Assembly (NCBI GenBank): GCA_900538465.1
Contig: UPXV01000016.1
Coordinates: 1-53,933 of the forward strand
Direction of reading: 5' to 3'
DNA length: 53,933 nt
DNA from: an uncultured Erysipelotrichaceae bacterium
GTDB taxonomy: Bacteria; Bacillota_I; Bacilli_A; Erysipelotrichales; Coprobacillaceae
Positions 25,666 through 34,120 of the stretch are shown piece by piece. Positions within the stretch are counted from its first letter, which is position 1. Every line of letters starts with the position of its first letter. The notes under the pieces were generated by a model. The model was not told where the DNA came from. It did not search any database and saw only the letters and a program-made list of their open reading frames with translations. The position numbers and the translations under genes were made by a program.

Positions 25666-26679
25666 TTACTCTTTTACTATATCTTTTTCAATTGAATTAA
25701 TCAATTCTTGAATAGAAGGTAAATCTTTTTGAAAGTTCTCTGGCAAATAGTCTGCAATTCTATATTCGCTAACTCCCATTGGCTTATCCATATCTCTTAA
25801 TGTATATTCTGCAATAATGTTATTTTTTTGTCTACACAGTAACAATCCTATCGTTGGATTATCTGAACTAGATTTTAAAGTTTCATCAATAGCAGTTAGA
25901 TAGAAACTAAGTTGTCCAGCATATTCCGGCTTAAATTCACCTATTTTTAATTCAATTACAAAATAACATTTTAATTTAATGTTATAAAATAATAAATCTA
26001 TATAAAAGTCCTCTCCTGCAATTTCTAAATGATATTGATGCCCTACAAAAGCAAATCCTTTTCCTAACTCAAGTAATACTTTAGTAATATTATTTATTAA
26101 AGCAACTTCTAAATCGTTTTCTTTTGCATTTTCCTTTAAATCAAGAAAATCAAATACATAAGGATCCTTTATTGTTTCTAACGCCAATTCACTTTGAATA
26201 TCATCTAACTTAGCCGGAAAATTAGTTATCTTTTTATTTTCAACTTGTCTCATATATAATTTAGTATCAATTTGATGAGCTAATATATTTTTAGACCAGC
26301 CATTTTCTACAGTTTTATTTATATACCATAATCTTTCTTCTTGAGATTTTACTCTTAAAATTTCTAAATTATGCGACCAAGGAATTTGTGCAGACACCAT
26401 CTGCACAAATTGAACATCAGGATATTCTCGATAAAATCTAACCATATTTTTTAAATTTCTAATTGAAAATCCCTTTGATGTTGGAAATTCTTTTCTAATA
26501 TCTTTAGATAAATTCTCTATAAATTTATTTCCCCACTTTATATTATCTTCAATAATTTTTCCAATATTCCAATACATAAGTATCATTTCTTTATTTGCAT
26601 TTAAGATAGCCTTATGTTGAGAAGTTTTAATTTGTTGTTTAATATTTTCAAGAACATTAATGTAACTTTTATCTATCAC
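25666..26679 (-). CDS. DUF1016 (YhcG-like) PD-(D/E)XK nuclease
   Basis: This 337-residue protein has the DUF1016 N-terminal helical domain (1-150, with MYWNIGKIIEDNI and WSHNLEIL) and a C-terminal PD-(D/E)XK nuclease fold: Asp 228 in FYIDLLFYN and ELK at 243-245 in YFVIELKIGEFKPEYAGQL. Relatives occur next to restriction systems and on mobile DNA, and some are thought to act on defence or recombination. Here it is alone, with its own promoter region (TATAAT near 26722) and terminator, between kdpD and kdpE. The start is GTG behind GGAGGG. Confidence 0.85.
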   Translation of the reverse strand: MIDKSYINVLENIKQQIKTSQHKAILNANKEMILMYWNIGKIIEDNIKWGNKFIENLSKDIRKEFPTSKGFSIRNLKNMVRFYREYPDVQFVQMVSAQIPWSHNLEILRVKSQEERLWYINKTVENGWSKNILAHQIDTKLYMRQVENKKITNFPAKLDDIQSELALETIKDPYVFDFLDLKENAKENDLEVALINNITKVLLELGKGFAFVGHQYHLEIAGEDFYIDLLFYNIKLKCYFVIELKIGEFKPEYAGQLSFYLTAIDETLKSSSDNPTIGLLLCRQKNNIIAEYTLRDMDKPMGVSEYRIADYLPENFQKDLPSIQELINSIEKDIVKE

Positions 26680-26746
26680 TGTAAATAACTCCCTCCATAA
26701 TTCTTATTTTTACTTGTACTCCTATTATACCCTTAATTTCAAAAGA

Positions 26747-26768
26747 AAAAAAGAAGTATCCAAACTTC
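26747..26768 (-). terminator. Terminator after kdpD
   Basis: GAAGT and ACTTC with a six-base loop are followed by TTTTTT on the minus strand, at 26747-26768, downstream of the kinase gene. Confidence 0.6.
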
Positions 26769-26813
26769 TCACAAAGTCTAAATACAACTCTTTACTTCTC
26801 ATTACAATTAATG

Positions 26814-28298
26814 CTAACGTTTCATTAATTTCACAACAAATCTTGCACCTTGATGTTCACTACAATTTTCAGCATGAATTGTTCCACCATGAGCTTCTAC
26901 TATTGCTTTACAGATAGTTAATCCTAATCCAACACCTTTTGAACCATCTGATGAATTGGTTCCATTGTTTGTATAAAACATTTCAAAAATTTGTTGAGGA
27001 TCCTGATTTTCAAATCCTCTTCCATAATCTTCTACAACAATATAAGCACTGTCTTCTTTTTGATAAGCATCTATAGATATTGGTTTATCTTTTGGCGTAT
27101 GCTTCATTGCATTATCCAATAAATTAATAATAACTTGTTGAATAAGTTTAGCATCCATTGGTACCATCAAAACATCATCAGGAACATGAACTTCAATCTT
27201 TCTTTGATTATTTTTTGTGACATGATAGACAGCACTTCCAATAACTTCCTCCACTGCTTCCAACTCTTTATGAATAACCAACTTTCCTTCTTCTACCTTT
27301 GTTAGACTTAAAATATTCTCTACCAACAAATATAACCAATTGGCTTCTTCATAAATACCATGAGCTAACTGATATGTTTCATTATGTGCATTCATATCCA
27401 TAATCATTTCTGATGTTCCCATAATTCCAGATAATGGTGTTCTTAAATCATGTGAGATTGCTCTTAATAAATTACTACGATATCTTTCTTTAACTGTTGT
27501 TTCTTTTAATATCAGTTGTTCTTTAATAGAATAAATATGATCTAATGCTAATGAAACATTTTCAATCATTGATATTAATAACTTATTTTTGTTTTCATTC
27601 ATAGATTCAACACATTCTTTAGGCAAAGTGATAACGCCCAATAATTTATGTATACCATAAATAGGATAATGATACTCTTCATTTATTATTTTGTAAGGAT
27701 GTCTTAAATAAGAAAATTGAGATTGATAATCTTTTAAATTATAAATAATATCTTCATGAATTTTATCTTGATTTCCTATTAAATAAATATAATCTGATGT
27801 TTCTCGAAAACAAATTAAACCAATTTGACAGTCAAAAACATTGGAAAAGATTTCAATGATTGTCTTTGCTAAATCCTGATATTCTAATAAATCAGATAAT
27901 CTATTTGTTAAGTTATAAAGAGTTTTCATATTTTGAGCATTTTCATTAGCTTCTTGAGTTGATAATTGAATACGTGATGTTGAAGCACTTGTAATAATAG
28001 CTGTTAAAGTCATCACTACAAAAGTGACAATATATTTTGAATCATAAACAGAGAAAGTATAATAGGGTGCTGTGAAGAAATAATTAAATGAAAAAGTAGA
28101 TACAATAGAGCAAATAATTCCATAAACATATCCTTGTGTTAAACGAGAAGTCATTAAAACTGCAAGAATATAAACCAAGATAATGTTTGTATCAGACCAA
28201 TTCCAGCTTTGAAAAAGAATCCCTATCAAAGATGAAAAACATAAAAATCCAACCATAATAAAGATTGATTTTAAAACTTGTTTATTACTTTCTTTCAT
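26814..28298 (-). CDS. kdpD: KdpD-like sensor histidine kinase without the N-terminal Kdp/Usp part
   Basis: About 494 residues. It begins with four membrane helices of the DUF4118 type (15-110), then a GAF-like region, the H-box SHDLRTPLSGIMG, and ATPase boxes LLDNAMKHTP, VEDYGRGF, and GVGLGLTICKAIVEAHGG. Full KdpD proteins have a further 350 or so N-terminal residues (KdpD sensor plus Usp), absent here. It senses membrane or ion state and phosphorylates KdpE. The ATG at 28298 with GGTGA before it is preferred over the TTG at 28334. An IS91-like element lies just upstream. Confidence 0.85.
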   Translation of the reverse strand: MKESNKQVLKSIFIMVGFLCFSSLIGILFQSWNWSDTNIILVYILAVLMTSRLTQGYVYGIICSIVSTFSFNYFFTAPYYTFSVYDSKYIVTFVVMTLTAIITSASTSRIQLSTQEANENAQNMKTLYNLTNRLSDLLEYQDLAKTIIEIFSNVFDCQIGLICFRETSDYIYLIGNQDKIHEDIIYNLKDYQSQFSYLRHPYKIINEEYHYPIYGIHKLLGVITLPKECVESMNENKNKLLISMIENVSLALDHIYSIKEQLILKETTVKERYRSNLLRAISHDLRTPLSGIMGTSEMIMDMNAHNETYQLAHGIYEEANWLYLLVENILSLTKVEEGKLVIHKELEAVEEVIGSAVYHVTKNNQRKIEVHVPDDVLMVPMDAKLIQQVIINLLDNAMKHTPKDKPISIDAYQKEDSAYIVVEDYGRGFENQDPQQIFEMFYTNNGTNSSDGSKGVGLGLTICKAIVEAHGGTIHAENCSEHQGARFVVKLMKR

Positions 28299-28362
28299 AA
28301 AATCACCACTTTCATGATTTTCATTATACATCAATCATTTTAAAAAGCCATTGATTTATCTT

Positions 28363-28422
28363 TCACACAATAGAAAAACATGCATAAATTAATAATATGA
28401 TTCCTGATAATACGAGCGCCAT
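28363..28422 (-). CDS. 19-residue hydrophobic ORF upstream of kdpD, KdpF-like
   Basis: GAGGAG precedes an ATG at 28422 and the frame MALVLSGIILLIYACFSIV ends in TGA. It is one membrane helix, like the start of KdpF, the small subunit of Kdp ATPase, but shorter and lacking the usual tail. Its ribosome site and start lie in the loop of a 10-bp perfect inverted repeat. It could be the first gene of the kdpD unit or a leader. Confidence 0.4.
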   Translation of the reverse strand: MALVLSGIILLIYACFSIV

Positions 28423-28454
28423 ATACTCCTCTTCTATATATCTCATCAGGAATC
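28399..28454. repeat. 10-bp perfect inverted repeat around a ribosome site
   Basis: GATTCCTGAT (28399-28408) and ATCAGGAATC (28445-28454) flank 36 bases that hold the ribosome site and start of the small ORF. Confidence 0.5.
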
Positions 28455-28597
28455 TTTTACATACTTAACAAATAACTTTTTATTAGAAATAATAGTTACA
28501 TATAAAAAAGGGACAAAATAAATTTTGTCCACTGGGTGATTAATCATCAGAGATGATTATCACCTTTTCTTCTGCTATAATATCTCTTGGTGATTTT

Positions 28598-29993
28598 ATG
28601 ATTGATTTGGGTACTCCTGCTGATTCTCTTCCTTTGTTTAACTTCTGCGAAAATGTTTATTTGAAACATAAGCAATCTTTCGCTTATATTTTTAATGATA
28701 ATCTTGATTATTTACGTCATCTCTTCAATATCGGTAGAATGCGTCCTGTTACTTATGATCATATTCAAAAAACTATTCTTTGCGGTTCTATTTATCTTGG
28801 TTGGGATTTTTATGAATGTCCTGTCTGTCATGCGGAAACCATCATTCCCCCATTCCTGTCATTCTAGATTCTGCACCAAATGCGGTGTCAAGGAAACAAA
28901 GCAGCGTTCTGCCTATGTTTCATCCATGGCTCTTGATGCCCCTCACCGCCATATTGTTTTCACTATCCCCTGGGAATTGAGAGATTATCTTATCAGACAT
29001 CGTGAGCTTCTTGATCTTTTGTTTATTGCAGCTCGCAATACTCTTGCCTGCATTTTTAATGATCACAAGTTCAGAAAAAATAAACGAAAAGAGATGAAAC
29101 AGTTTCTTCCCAAGAAAAAAGTTAAAATAAAATATTCCTATAAGAATGATAGAGACAAGGTCATTTTTGGTTCTGTCATGACTCTTCACACATTTGGCAG
29201 AGATTTGAAATGGAATCCACATATTCATTGTCTTGTATGTGAGGAAGGCTATGATACAAAGAATAATAAGATGAAGAACTTCTCCTTCATATCATATCAA
29301 AAGCTCAGAAAAACCTGGATGTATCAGGTTCTTGATATTCTTACTCCCAGACTTGGTGATGATTTCAAGCATCTCAAAAAGGACCTTTATCGCATATGTG
29401 AAAATGGCTTCTATGTCTATGCCAGAAAAAGAGAAAACCAGGATGACAATAACGTTGAGGAATGTGTCAAGTATATAACACGCTATACAAGCAGACCTCC
29501 AATGGCTGAAAGCAGAATTATTGAATATAATCCACAGACCAAACAGATTCACTGGTTCTACAATCGTCATGAGGATGAAAAGCGTATTGATGTTCATGAA
29601 CATGTCTATAGCTTTATTCAGAAAGTCATTAGACATTGTCCAAATGAGAATTTCAAGATGACAAGATACTATGGTTTCTATTCAAACAAATATAAACCAA
29701 TGCTTGATTATATTTATGAATCCTATGGCAGAAAGAAGAAAAGAAAGATAAGAACACTTAAACAAAGAAAAATAATATACAAAAATAAAATAAATAAGTT
29801 AAAATATCGTTATCATATGATAGAATCATATTCAAAGGATCCCATAAGATGCAAATGTGGGGAACTGATGAAATATTCATACAGTTACAATCCTTTTGAA
29901 GGAGGATTATCAAATGACAGACGATACAGAGAAAACTGCCTTAGAGAATTACGACGACTACGACTTAACAATCGAGGACCTACTTGGTCCTAA
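28598..29993 (+). pseudogene. IS91-family-like transposase, frameshifted
   Basis: The front part (to about 28866) has the start of a zinc finger (FYECPVCHAETIIP), and the back part (from about 28850) continues with HSCHSRFCTKCGVKETKQRS in another frame. Removing one C from the CCCCC run at 28847-28851 joins them exactly. The joined product is about 465 residues, with a rolling-circle-type core (APHRHIVFTIPWELRDYL, then LKWNPHIHCLVCEEGY with the HxH of the HUH fold, and tyrosines in ECVKYITRYTSRPPMAES). The ATG at 28598 behind GGTGA is preferred, because the one at 28553 lies in a hairpin. Read error, loss of function or programmed slippage are all possible. Confidence 0.75.
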
Positions 29994-30159
29994 GGACACT
30001 TATATAAGAATGAAGTGTTCAAGATGTGGTTATGAAGAAAATGTTCCTGACTGGATATTAGGAGAATTCAGAGGCGAAGATATAGCGAGTGGACATGGAG
30101 AGCGAGAAGTTTCTATAGAATGTCCAAGATGTAATGGCGCCATGTTTAAAAAGAAATAG
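29914..30159 (+). CDS. Zinc-ribbon accessory protein carried by the IS
   Basis: This 81-residue protein has an acidic N-terminal half (DDTEKTALENYDDYDLTIED) and a C-terminal zinc ribbon with CSRC and CPRC pairs. GGAGG lies eight bases before the ATG. The frame overlaps the last 80 bases of the transposase gene, so both probably move together and are made from one transcript. No function is known. The frame also runs back to a TTG at 29896, which covers the ribosome site and is unlikely. Confidence 0.7.
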   Translation: MTDDTEKTALENYDDYDLTIEDLLGPKDTYIRMKCSRCGYEENVPDWILGEFRGEDIASGHGEREVSIECPRCNGAMFKKK

Positions 30160-30184
30160 AATATGGTACTTTTTGCGCTACACA

Positions 30185-30228
30185 AAAACAGGGAAAGTCT
30201 ATAATTCATTATAGTTCCCTGTTTTTTC
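30185..30228 (+). terminator. Long hairpin terminator at the IS right end
   Basis: AAAACAGGGAA pairs with TTCCCTGTTTT, with a further CTATAAT/ATTATAG stem inside, then TTTTTT. Confidence 0.75.
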
Positions 30229-30265
30229 ATTTTATAACTGACGCTTCCAAATGCTTGATAAATAA

Positions 30266-30300
30266 AAAAACAAAGGTCTATACATCAAACCTTTGTTTTT
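30266..30300 (-). terminator. Terminator of the HAD/GGDEF unit
   Basis: AAAAACAAAGG and CCTTTGTTTTT form an 11-bp stem with T-runs on both strands, right at the stop codon of the HAD gene. Confidence 0.75.
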
Positions 30301-31076
30301 TATATCAATTTTAAATATTGACATGCATATTGAATACCATCATCATCAATATTTTTTGTTATAAAAGAAGCTAATGCTTTTACCTCATCAATTCCATTTC
30401 CCATTGCAATAGAACAAGGAATCTTTTGAAACATACCAATATCATTCAAGCCATCACCAAAGAAAATAACATCTTCTATGTGACCATTATATAATTTCAC
30501 AAATTCTTTAACACCGGCATATTTATCATCTGGTTCATAGGCAAGACTTCCTTCACGATAACGCATAATTTGATATGCATTCACAGTCTCTATTTTATCC
30601 TCTTCTCCTTGATGAATCCCCATATAAACCTTATAGGCTAAACTATGATACCAATCAAAATTTTCATCAACAATAAGATTTAATCCTTCACAATCTAAAT
30701 CATCTTGATAATTTAACATTTGTGGCGAAGTATATAAATCTGTTTTATTGGAATCAACCATATACGCAAAAGGAATCTTTTTATCTAACAATTCTTGACT
30801 GAGTAAACGAACAATTGTTTGATCTAATGGTTTTATATATTGGATAATTCCTTGAAGCATCATTCCATTTCCACCATCACTAATAATATTATCAATACCA
30901 AGTCTCTTTGCAGTTGGTAGAACACGAATCATTGATCTTCCTGTAGCAATTGCAAGGATATGTCCGTTTTCTTTTAACTGTTTTAGAGTTTGATATGTTG
31001 ATTCGTAAATTATTTCTTGTCCATCTTGACTATCTACTAATGTGCCATCAACATCAAAAACAATAAACTTTGCCAT
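30300..31076 (-). CDS. Cof-type HAD-IIB sugar-phosphate phosphatase
   Basis: About 258 residues. The HAD nucleophile motif is FDVDGTLVDS (Asp 8, Asp 10), motif II is ATGRS, and motif IV is FFGDGLNDIGMF, with the type IIB cap between (ALASFITKN near the end). Such enzymes hydrolyse sugar phosphates or flavin phosphates in the cytosol; the substrate cannot be told. The ATG at 31076 behind AAGGAAGG is preferred to the frame start at 31103. It follows the diguanylate cyclase gene closely and is probably co-transcribed. Confidence 0.85.
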   Translation of the reverse strand: MAKFIVFDVDGTLVDSQDGQEIIYESTYQTLKQLKENGHILAIATGRSMIRVLPTAKRLGIDNIISDGGNGMMLQGIIQYIKPLDQTIVRLLSQELLDKKIPFAYMVDSNKTDLYTSPQMLNYQDDLDCEGLNLIVDENFDWYHSLAYKVYMGIHQGEEDKIETVNAYQIMRYREGSLAYEPDDKYAGVKEFVKLYNGHIEDVIFFGDGLNDIGMFQKIPCSIAMGNGIDEVKALASFITKNIDDDGIQYACQYLKLI

Positions 31077-31095
31077 GTATTTTCCTTCCTTATTT

Positions 31096-32967
31096 CTATG
31101 CATCTACATTAGAAAAAATCCATAATGTCTCTTTATTTTCTTTTGTATATGTTTTAAATTTTAAGACTTTTAAATGTAACCATGTTCCATCTCTTTTTTG
31201 ATAAATCAATTCAGGAATTATATCTTTGTCCAACATCTTTTCAAGTTCCTCATAATTATAGAACTTTTCAAATGCTTTTTGATATTTATCCATAACAAAT
31301 CTTTCTGTATAAACACATAACGAACGACTAAATACATCATTTTCTTCTTCTAATATTTCAGCAAAATAAGGTGGAATAAATAAATGAATAAGATTATCAG
31401 TATTTAAATTGACAAAATAAACACCTTTAAATTCAGGAGCCATAACAGCTAAAAATGCATCTGCATATTGTTTTTCCAAAAGTGTTTGTTCTAATTGATG
31501 ATTTAACATACGTGATTGACGTTCTCTTCCACTTCCTTGATAGAACATTTTTTTATCTTCTTGCATTTCCTTTTCAGCTTCATGTATCATTTCATTGATA
31601 TTAATGTCTTCATTTTGCCATTGTATTCCTACAGAAATATCATAACCTTGTGAACTTAGTTTTTGACAAATCTTTTCCATCTTCTTTTCTATATCAACAA
31701 GTTGATAATCTTGACATAAGATAACAAATTCATCGCCACCAATTCTAAAGATATTATCTTTTTTAAATTCATATTGAAGTTGTGAAGCAATTGTTGTGAG
31801 CATTTCATCCCCAGCTTGATGTCCAAGATGATTATTGATTTCATGTAATCCATTTGCATCAATATAAATACAAGCCAATTGTTTTGGGATATCCTTTGAG
31901 AATTTGAATATAGTCTCATTAAAACTTGCTCGATTCTTGACACCAGTAAGTGCATCATGATGTGCTATCAATTTTAATTTTTCATTTAATTCATTATTCT
32001 TTTTCATACTAGAAACACTCCAGTAAATAACAAGGCCTGTAAAAATCAAAAACAGAGCTACTGATATAGGTAACATTGGTCCTTGAATGAATGATTCATA
32101 AAGAGCCGTTTGTGTTAAATGAATCAATTCCTCTTCCCTTATTCCTGTTAAGACAACCCAACCTGTTGATGGAACAGGAGCATAAGCAAGATAGCATAAT
32201 CCTTTATCCCAATAATAAGTTCCTATACCACTTTCTCCATTAAGACCATGTTGTTCTAAATCAGCAATAGATTGCGTTTGAGAATCTTTTTGTTTTTTCA
32301 AAATTTCTCTTGCATTATACTGCTCATTAACCCACTCTATATGTTCTTTATTACTTACAGCAATATCTGTTCCTTTACTATCAATAACATAAGATTCCCC
32401 AGAATTTACAAATTGAATACTTTGTATCAATTCACTTAAATAATAGCCATCTTTTTCAACACTCAAAACACCTACTATTTTATCATCTCTCATAACAGGT
32501 GTTGTATAACAAATAACATACTCCTTTTCTTCATTAAAGTAAGGTCCATAAACATTAGTTTCTCCTTGAAATGCTTTAACGACATCTTCCCTTTTCTCTA
32601 TTCCTCGTTGACGTCCATCAGACGAAAAAGTCTTATCTTTTGAAACATAAACAATACGATATATATTTTCTTGAGGATATAATGAAGGAAGAACACAACG
32701 ACTATCATTTTGATTAGGTATAGTAAAGGATGTTGCCAAGGCTTTTACTTGTCCCTGTTCTCTAGTCAATTCGTTTTCAATAACAGTGACTCCTGAATTA
32801 GCCATTGATTGTTCTAATGTAATTGTATAGTCAGTTAACGTATCACTAAAATGAGAAAAAGCCAATCTATAAATAATAAATCCCAAAAGTGATGATATAA
32901 CTAAGAAGGTTATTCCTATCTGAATAACTAATTTAGCAATATTCTTTTTGCTAATGAAATTGTTCAT
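31096..32967 (-). CDS. Diguanylate cyclase with dCache sensor
   Basis: This 623-residue membrane protein has TM1 at 12-34, an outside double Cache sensor (about 35-290), TM2 at 298-318, then GGDEF at 410-414 in FRIGGDEFVIL, with the metal/GTP segment IDANGLHEINNHLGHQAGDE before it. The product is cyclic di-GMP. No RxxD inhibitory site is seen five residues before GGDEF, so product feedback may be absent. The last 130 residues look PAS-like. The ligand is unknown. GGGGGAATGATTTC precedes the ATG. Confidence 0.9.
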   Translation of the reverse strand: MNNFISKKNIAKLVIQIGITFLVISSLLGFIIYRLAFSHFSDTLTDYTITLEQSMANSGVTVIENELTREQGQVKALATSFTIPNQNDSRCVLPSLYPQENIYRIVYVSKDKTFSSDGRQRGIEKREDVVKAFQGETNVYGPYFNEEKEYVICYTTPVMRDDKIVGVLSVEKDGYYLSELIQSIQFVNSGESYVIDSKGTDIAVSNKEHIEWVNEQYNAREILKKQKDSQTQSIADLEQHGLNGESGIGTYYWDKGLCYLAYAPVPSTGWVVLTGIREEELIHLTQTALYESFIQGPMLPISVALFLIFTGLVIYWSVSSMKKNNELNEKLKLIAHHDALTGVKNRASFNETIFKFSKDIPKQLACIYIDANGLHEINNHLGHQAGDEMLTTIASQLQYEFKKDNIFRIGGDEFVILCQDYQLVDIEKKMEKICQKLSSQGYDISVGIQWQNEDININEMIHEAEKEMQEDKKMFYQGSGRERQSRMLNHQLEQTLLEKQYADAFLAVMAPEFKGVYFVNLNTDNLIHLFIPPYFAEILEEENDVFSRSLCVYTERFVMDKYQKAFEKFYNYEELEKMLDKDIIPELIYQKRDGTWLHLKVLKFKTYTKENKETLWIFSNVDA

Positions 32968-33212
32968 GAAATCATTCCCCCTTCTTCTTATATGAAAACA
33001 TATGTTGTTATGATTATTCTATCACAAAGTTAAATTAATAAAAGAAAAATAATATTCAAAATTTTGGTTCTTACCCTCATTAAAATCATTCAAATTATTT
33101 TTTTGTATTTATATCTTAAAATGAGAAAGATTAAAAAATTTTTTCTACATTTTATTTATATTGTTTATAAACATGATTATGATAAAATATAAAAAGAGAG
33201 GGGTAGTTTATT

Positions 33213-34064
33213 ATGTCTAAAAAAATAATTAATATTGTTTGTTCTATAATTTTTATTTTGAGTTCTCTTTTTATGACAACATCATTATTTTGTACACATG
33301 TTTTAGAAAATGATTTGACTTCTATTATAAGTGATCAATTTAATTTAGAAAAACAGATTGATAAAATATTCCAAAATTTTTCTGTTTTTTTACCTAGTTC
33401 ATCATTAGGAAATGCGAAAAAGATAAAAAATCAAATTGTTAATAACAAAGATATTCAAATGACTATTCATGATTTATCTGTTGATTTTATGGAAGATCTC
33501 ATTCACGATAAACAAACAGTTACTCATCATCAATTAAATGATAAAGTCAAAACTGTTATTTTAAATTATGAAGAAGATATCCATGATTTATTAGGTGAAT
33601 ATGTTTCAATTGAACAAATTCGTGTTTTTGTTGATGGGGCGATTGATGTTGTTGATGTTGATGGAGCTTATCAAATTGTTGTAGATGAAGTCAAAAAGCA
33701 AATAACACCACAACAAAAACTTGCCTTACAAACTATTGATTTTTTACAATCAAGTTGGTGTATTTATCTTTCAATAATTTTCATTGGAGTATGTAGTCTT
33801 GTGCTTTTCTTAAATAATTTACATCATGTTGGACAATTTGCATATCTTGCTGTTAACTGTATGATAAGCGGAATGTTAATTTTTATCATTCGCTTCTTTG
33901 CTCCTACATTATTTATAAAACAGTTTCAAAACTATCAAAGTGTTATTAATGATATGACTGACAGTTTAACAATTATGAATCAAATCAGTTATATATATTT
34001 AGGAATTGTGCTATTCTTATTGTTGTTAACATTTTTCCATAAAAAAAGCATAAAGAATCAATAA
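33213..34064 (+). CDS. Membrane protein of unknown function
   Basis: This 283-residue protein has an N-terminal helix (5-28), a long outside part that is helical and acidic (about 30-185), then three helices (about 190-212, 218-240, 258-277) and a short basic tail. No domain is recognised; the layout resembles small Firmicute sensor or folding-related membrane proteins. GAGAGGGG lies before the ATG, and a TATGAT-type -10 is nearby. It is a single-gene unit with a strong terminator. Confidence 0.7.
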   Translation: MSKKIINIVCSIIFILSSLFMTTSLFCTHVLENDLTSIISDQFNLEKQIDKIFQNFSVFLPSSSLGNAKKIKNQIVNNKDIQMTIHDLSVDFMEDLIHDKQTVTHHQLNDKVKTVILNYEEDIHDLLGEYVSIEQIRVFVDGAIDVVDVDGAYQIVVDEVKKQITPQQKLALQTIDFLQSSWCIYLSIIFIGVCSLVLFLNNLHHVGQFAYLAVNCMISGMLIFIIRFFAPTLFIKQFQNYQSVINDMTDSLTIMNQISYIYLGIVLFLLLLTFFHKKSIKNQ

Positions 34065-34067
34065 ATG

Positions 34068-34106
34068 AAAACCAGAGACACATATCATATCATCTCTGGT
34101 TTTTTC
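34068..34106. terminator. Bidirectional terminator
   Basis: AAAACCAGAGA (34068-34078) and TCTCTGGTTTT (34093-34103), T-run on the plus strand, A-run on the other side. Confidence 0.85.
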
Positions 34107-34120
34107 TCATATAATAACAA

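Larger units (their letters stand above)
28505..30235 (+). mobile_element. IS91-like insertion sequence (approximate limits)
   Basis: The unit comprises a zinc-finger/Y-type transposase gene (frameshifted), a small zinc-ribbon gene and hairpins at both ends: GGACAAAAT/ATTTTGTCC (28511-28530) and GGTGATTAATCATC/GATGATTATCACC (28535-28563) on the left, and AAAACAGGGAA/TTCCCTGTTTT (30185-30225) on the right. IS91-type elements lack terminal inverted repeats and target duplications, so exact ends cannot be set from one sequence. Confidence 0.65.

Noticed and set aside
24662..28298. A complete kdpFABCDE locus
   Set aside because: No kdpA, kdpB or kdpC is present; only the regulators and a possible KdpF-like mini-ORF are seen.
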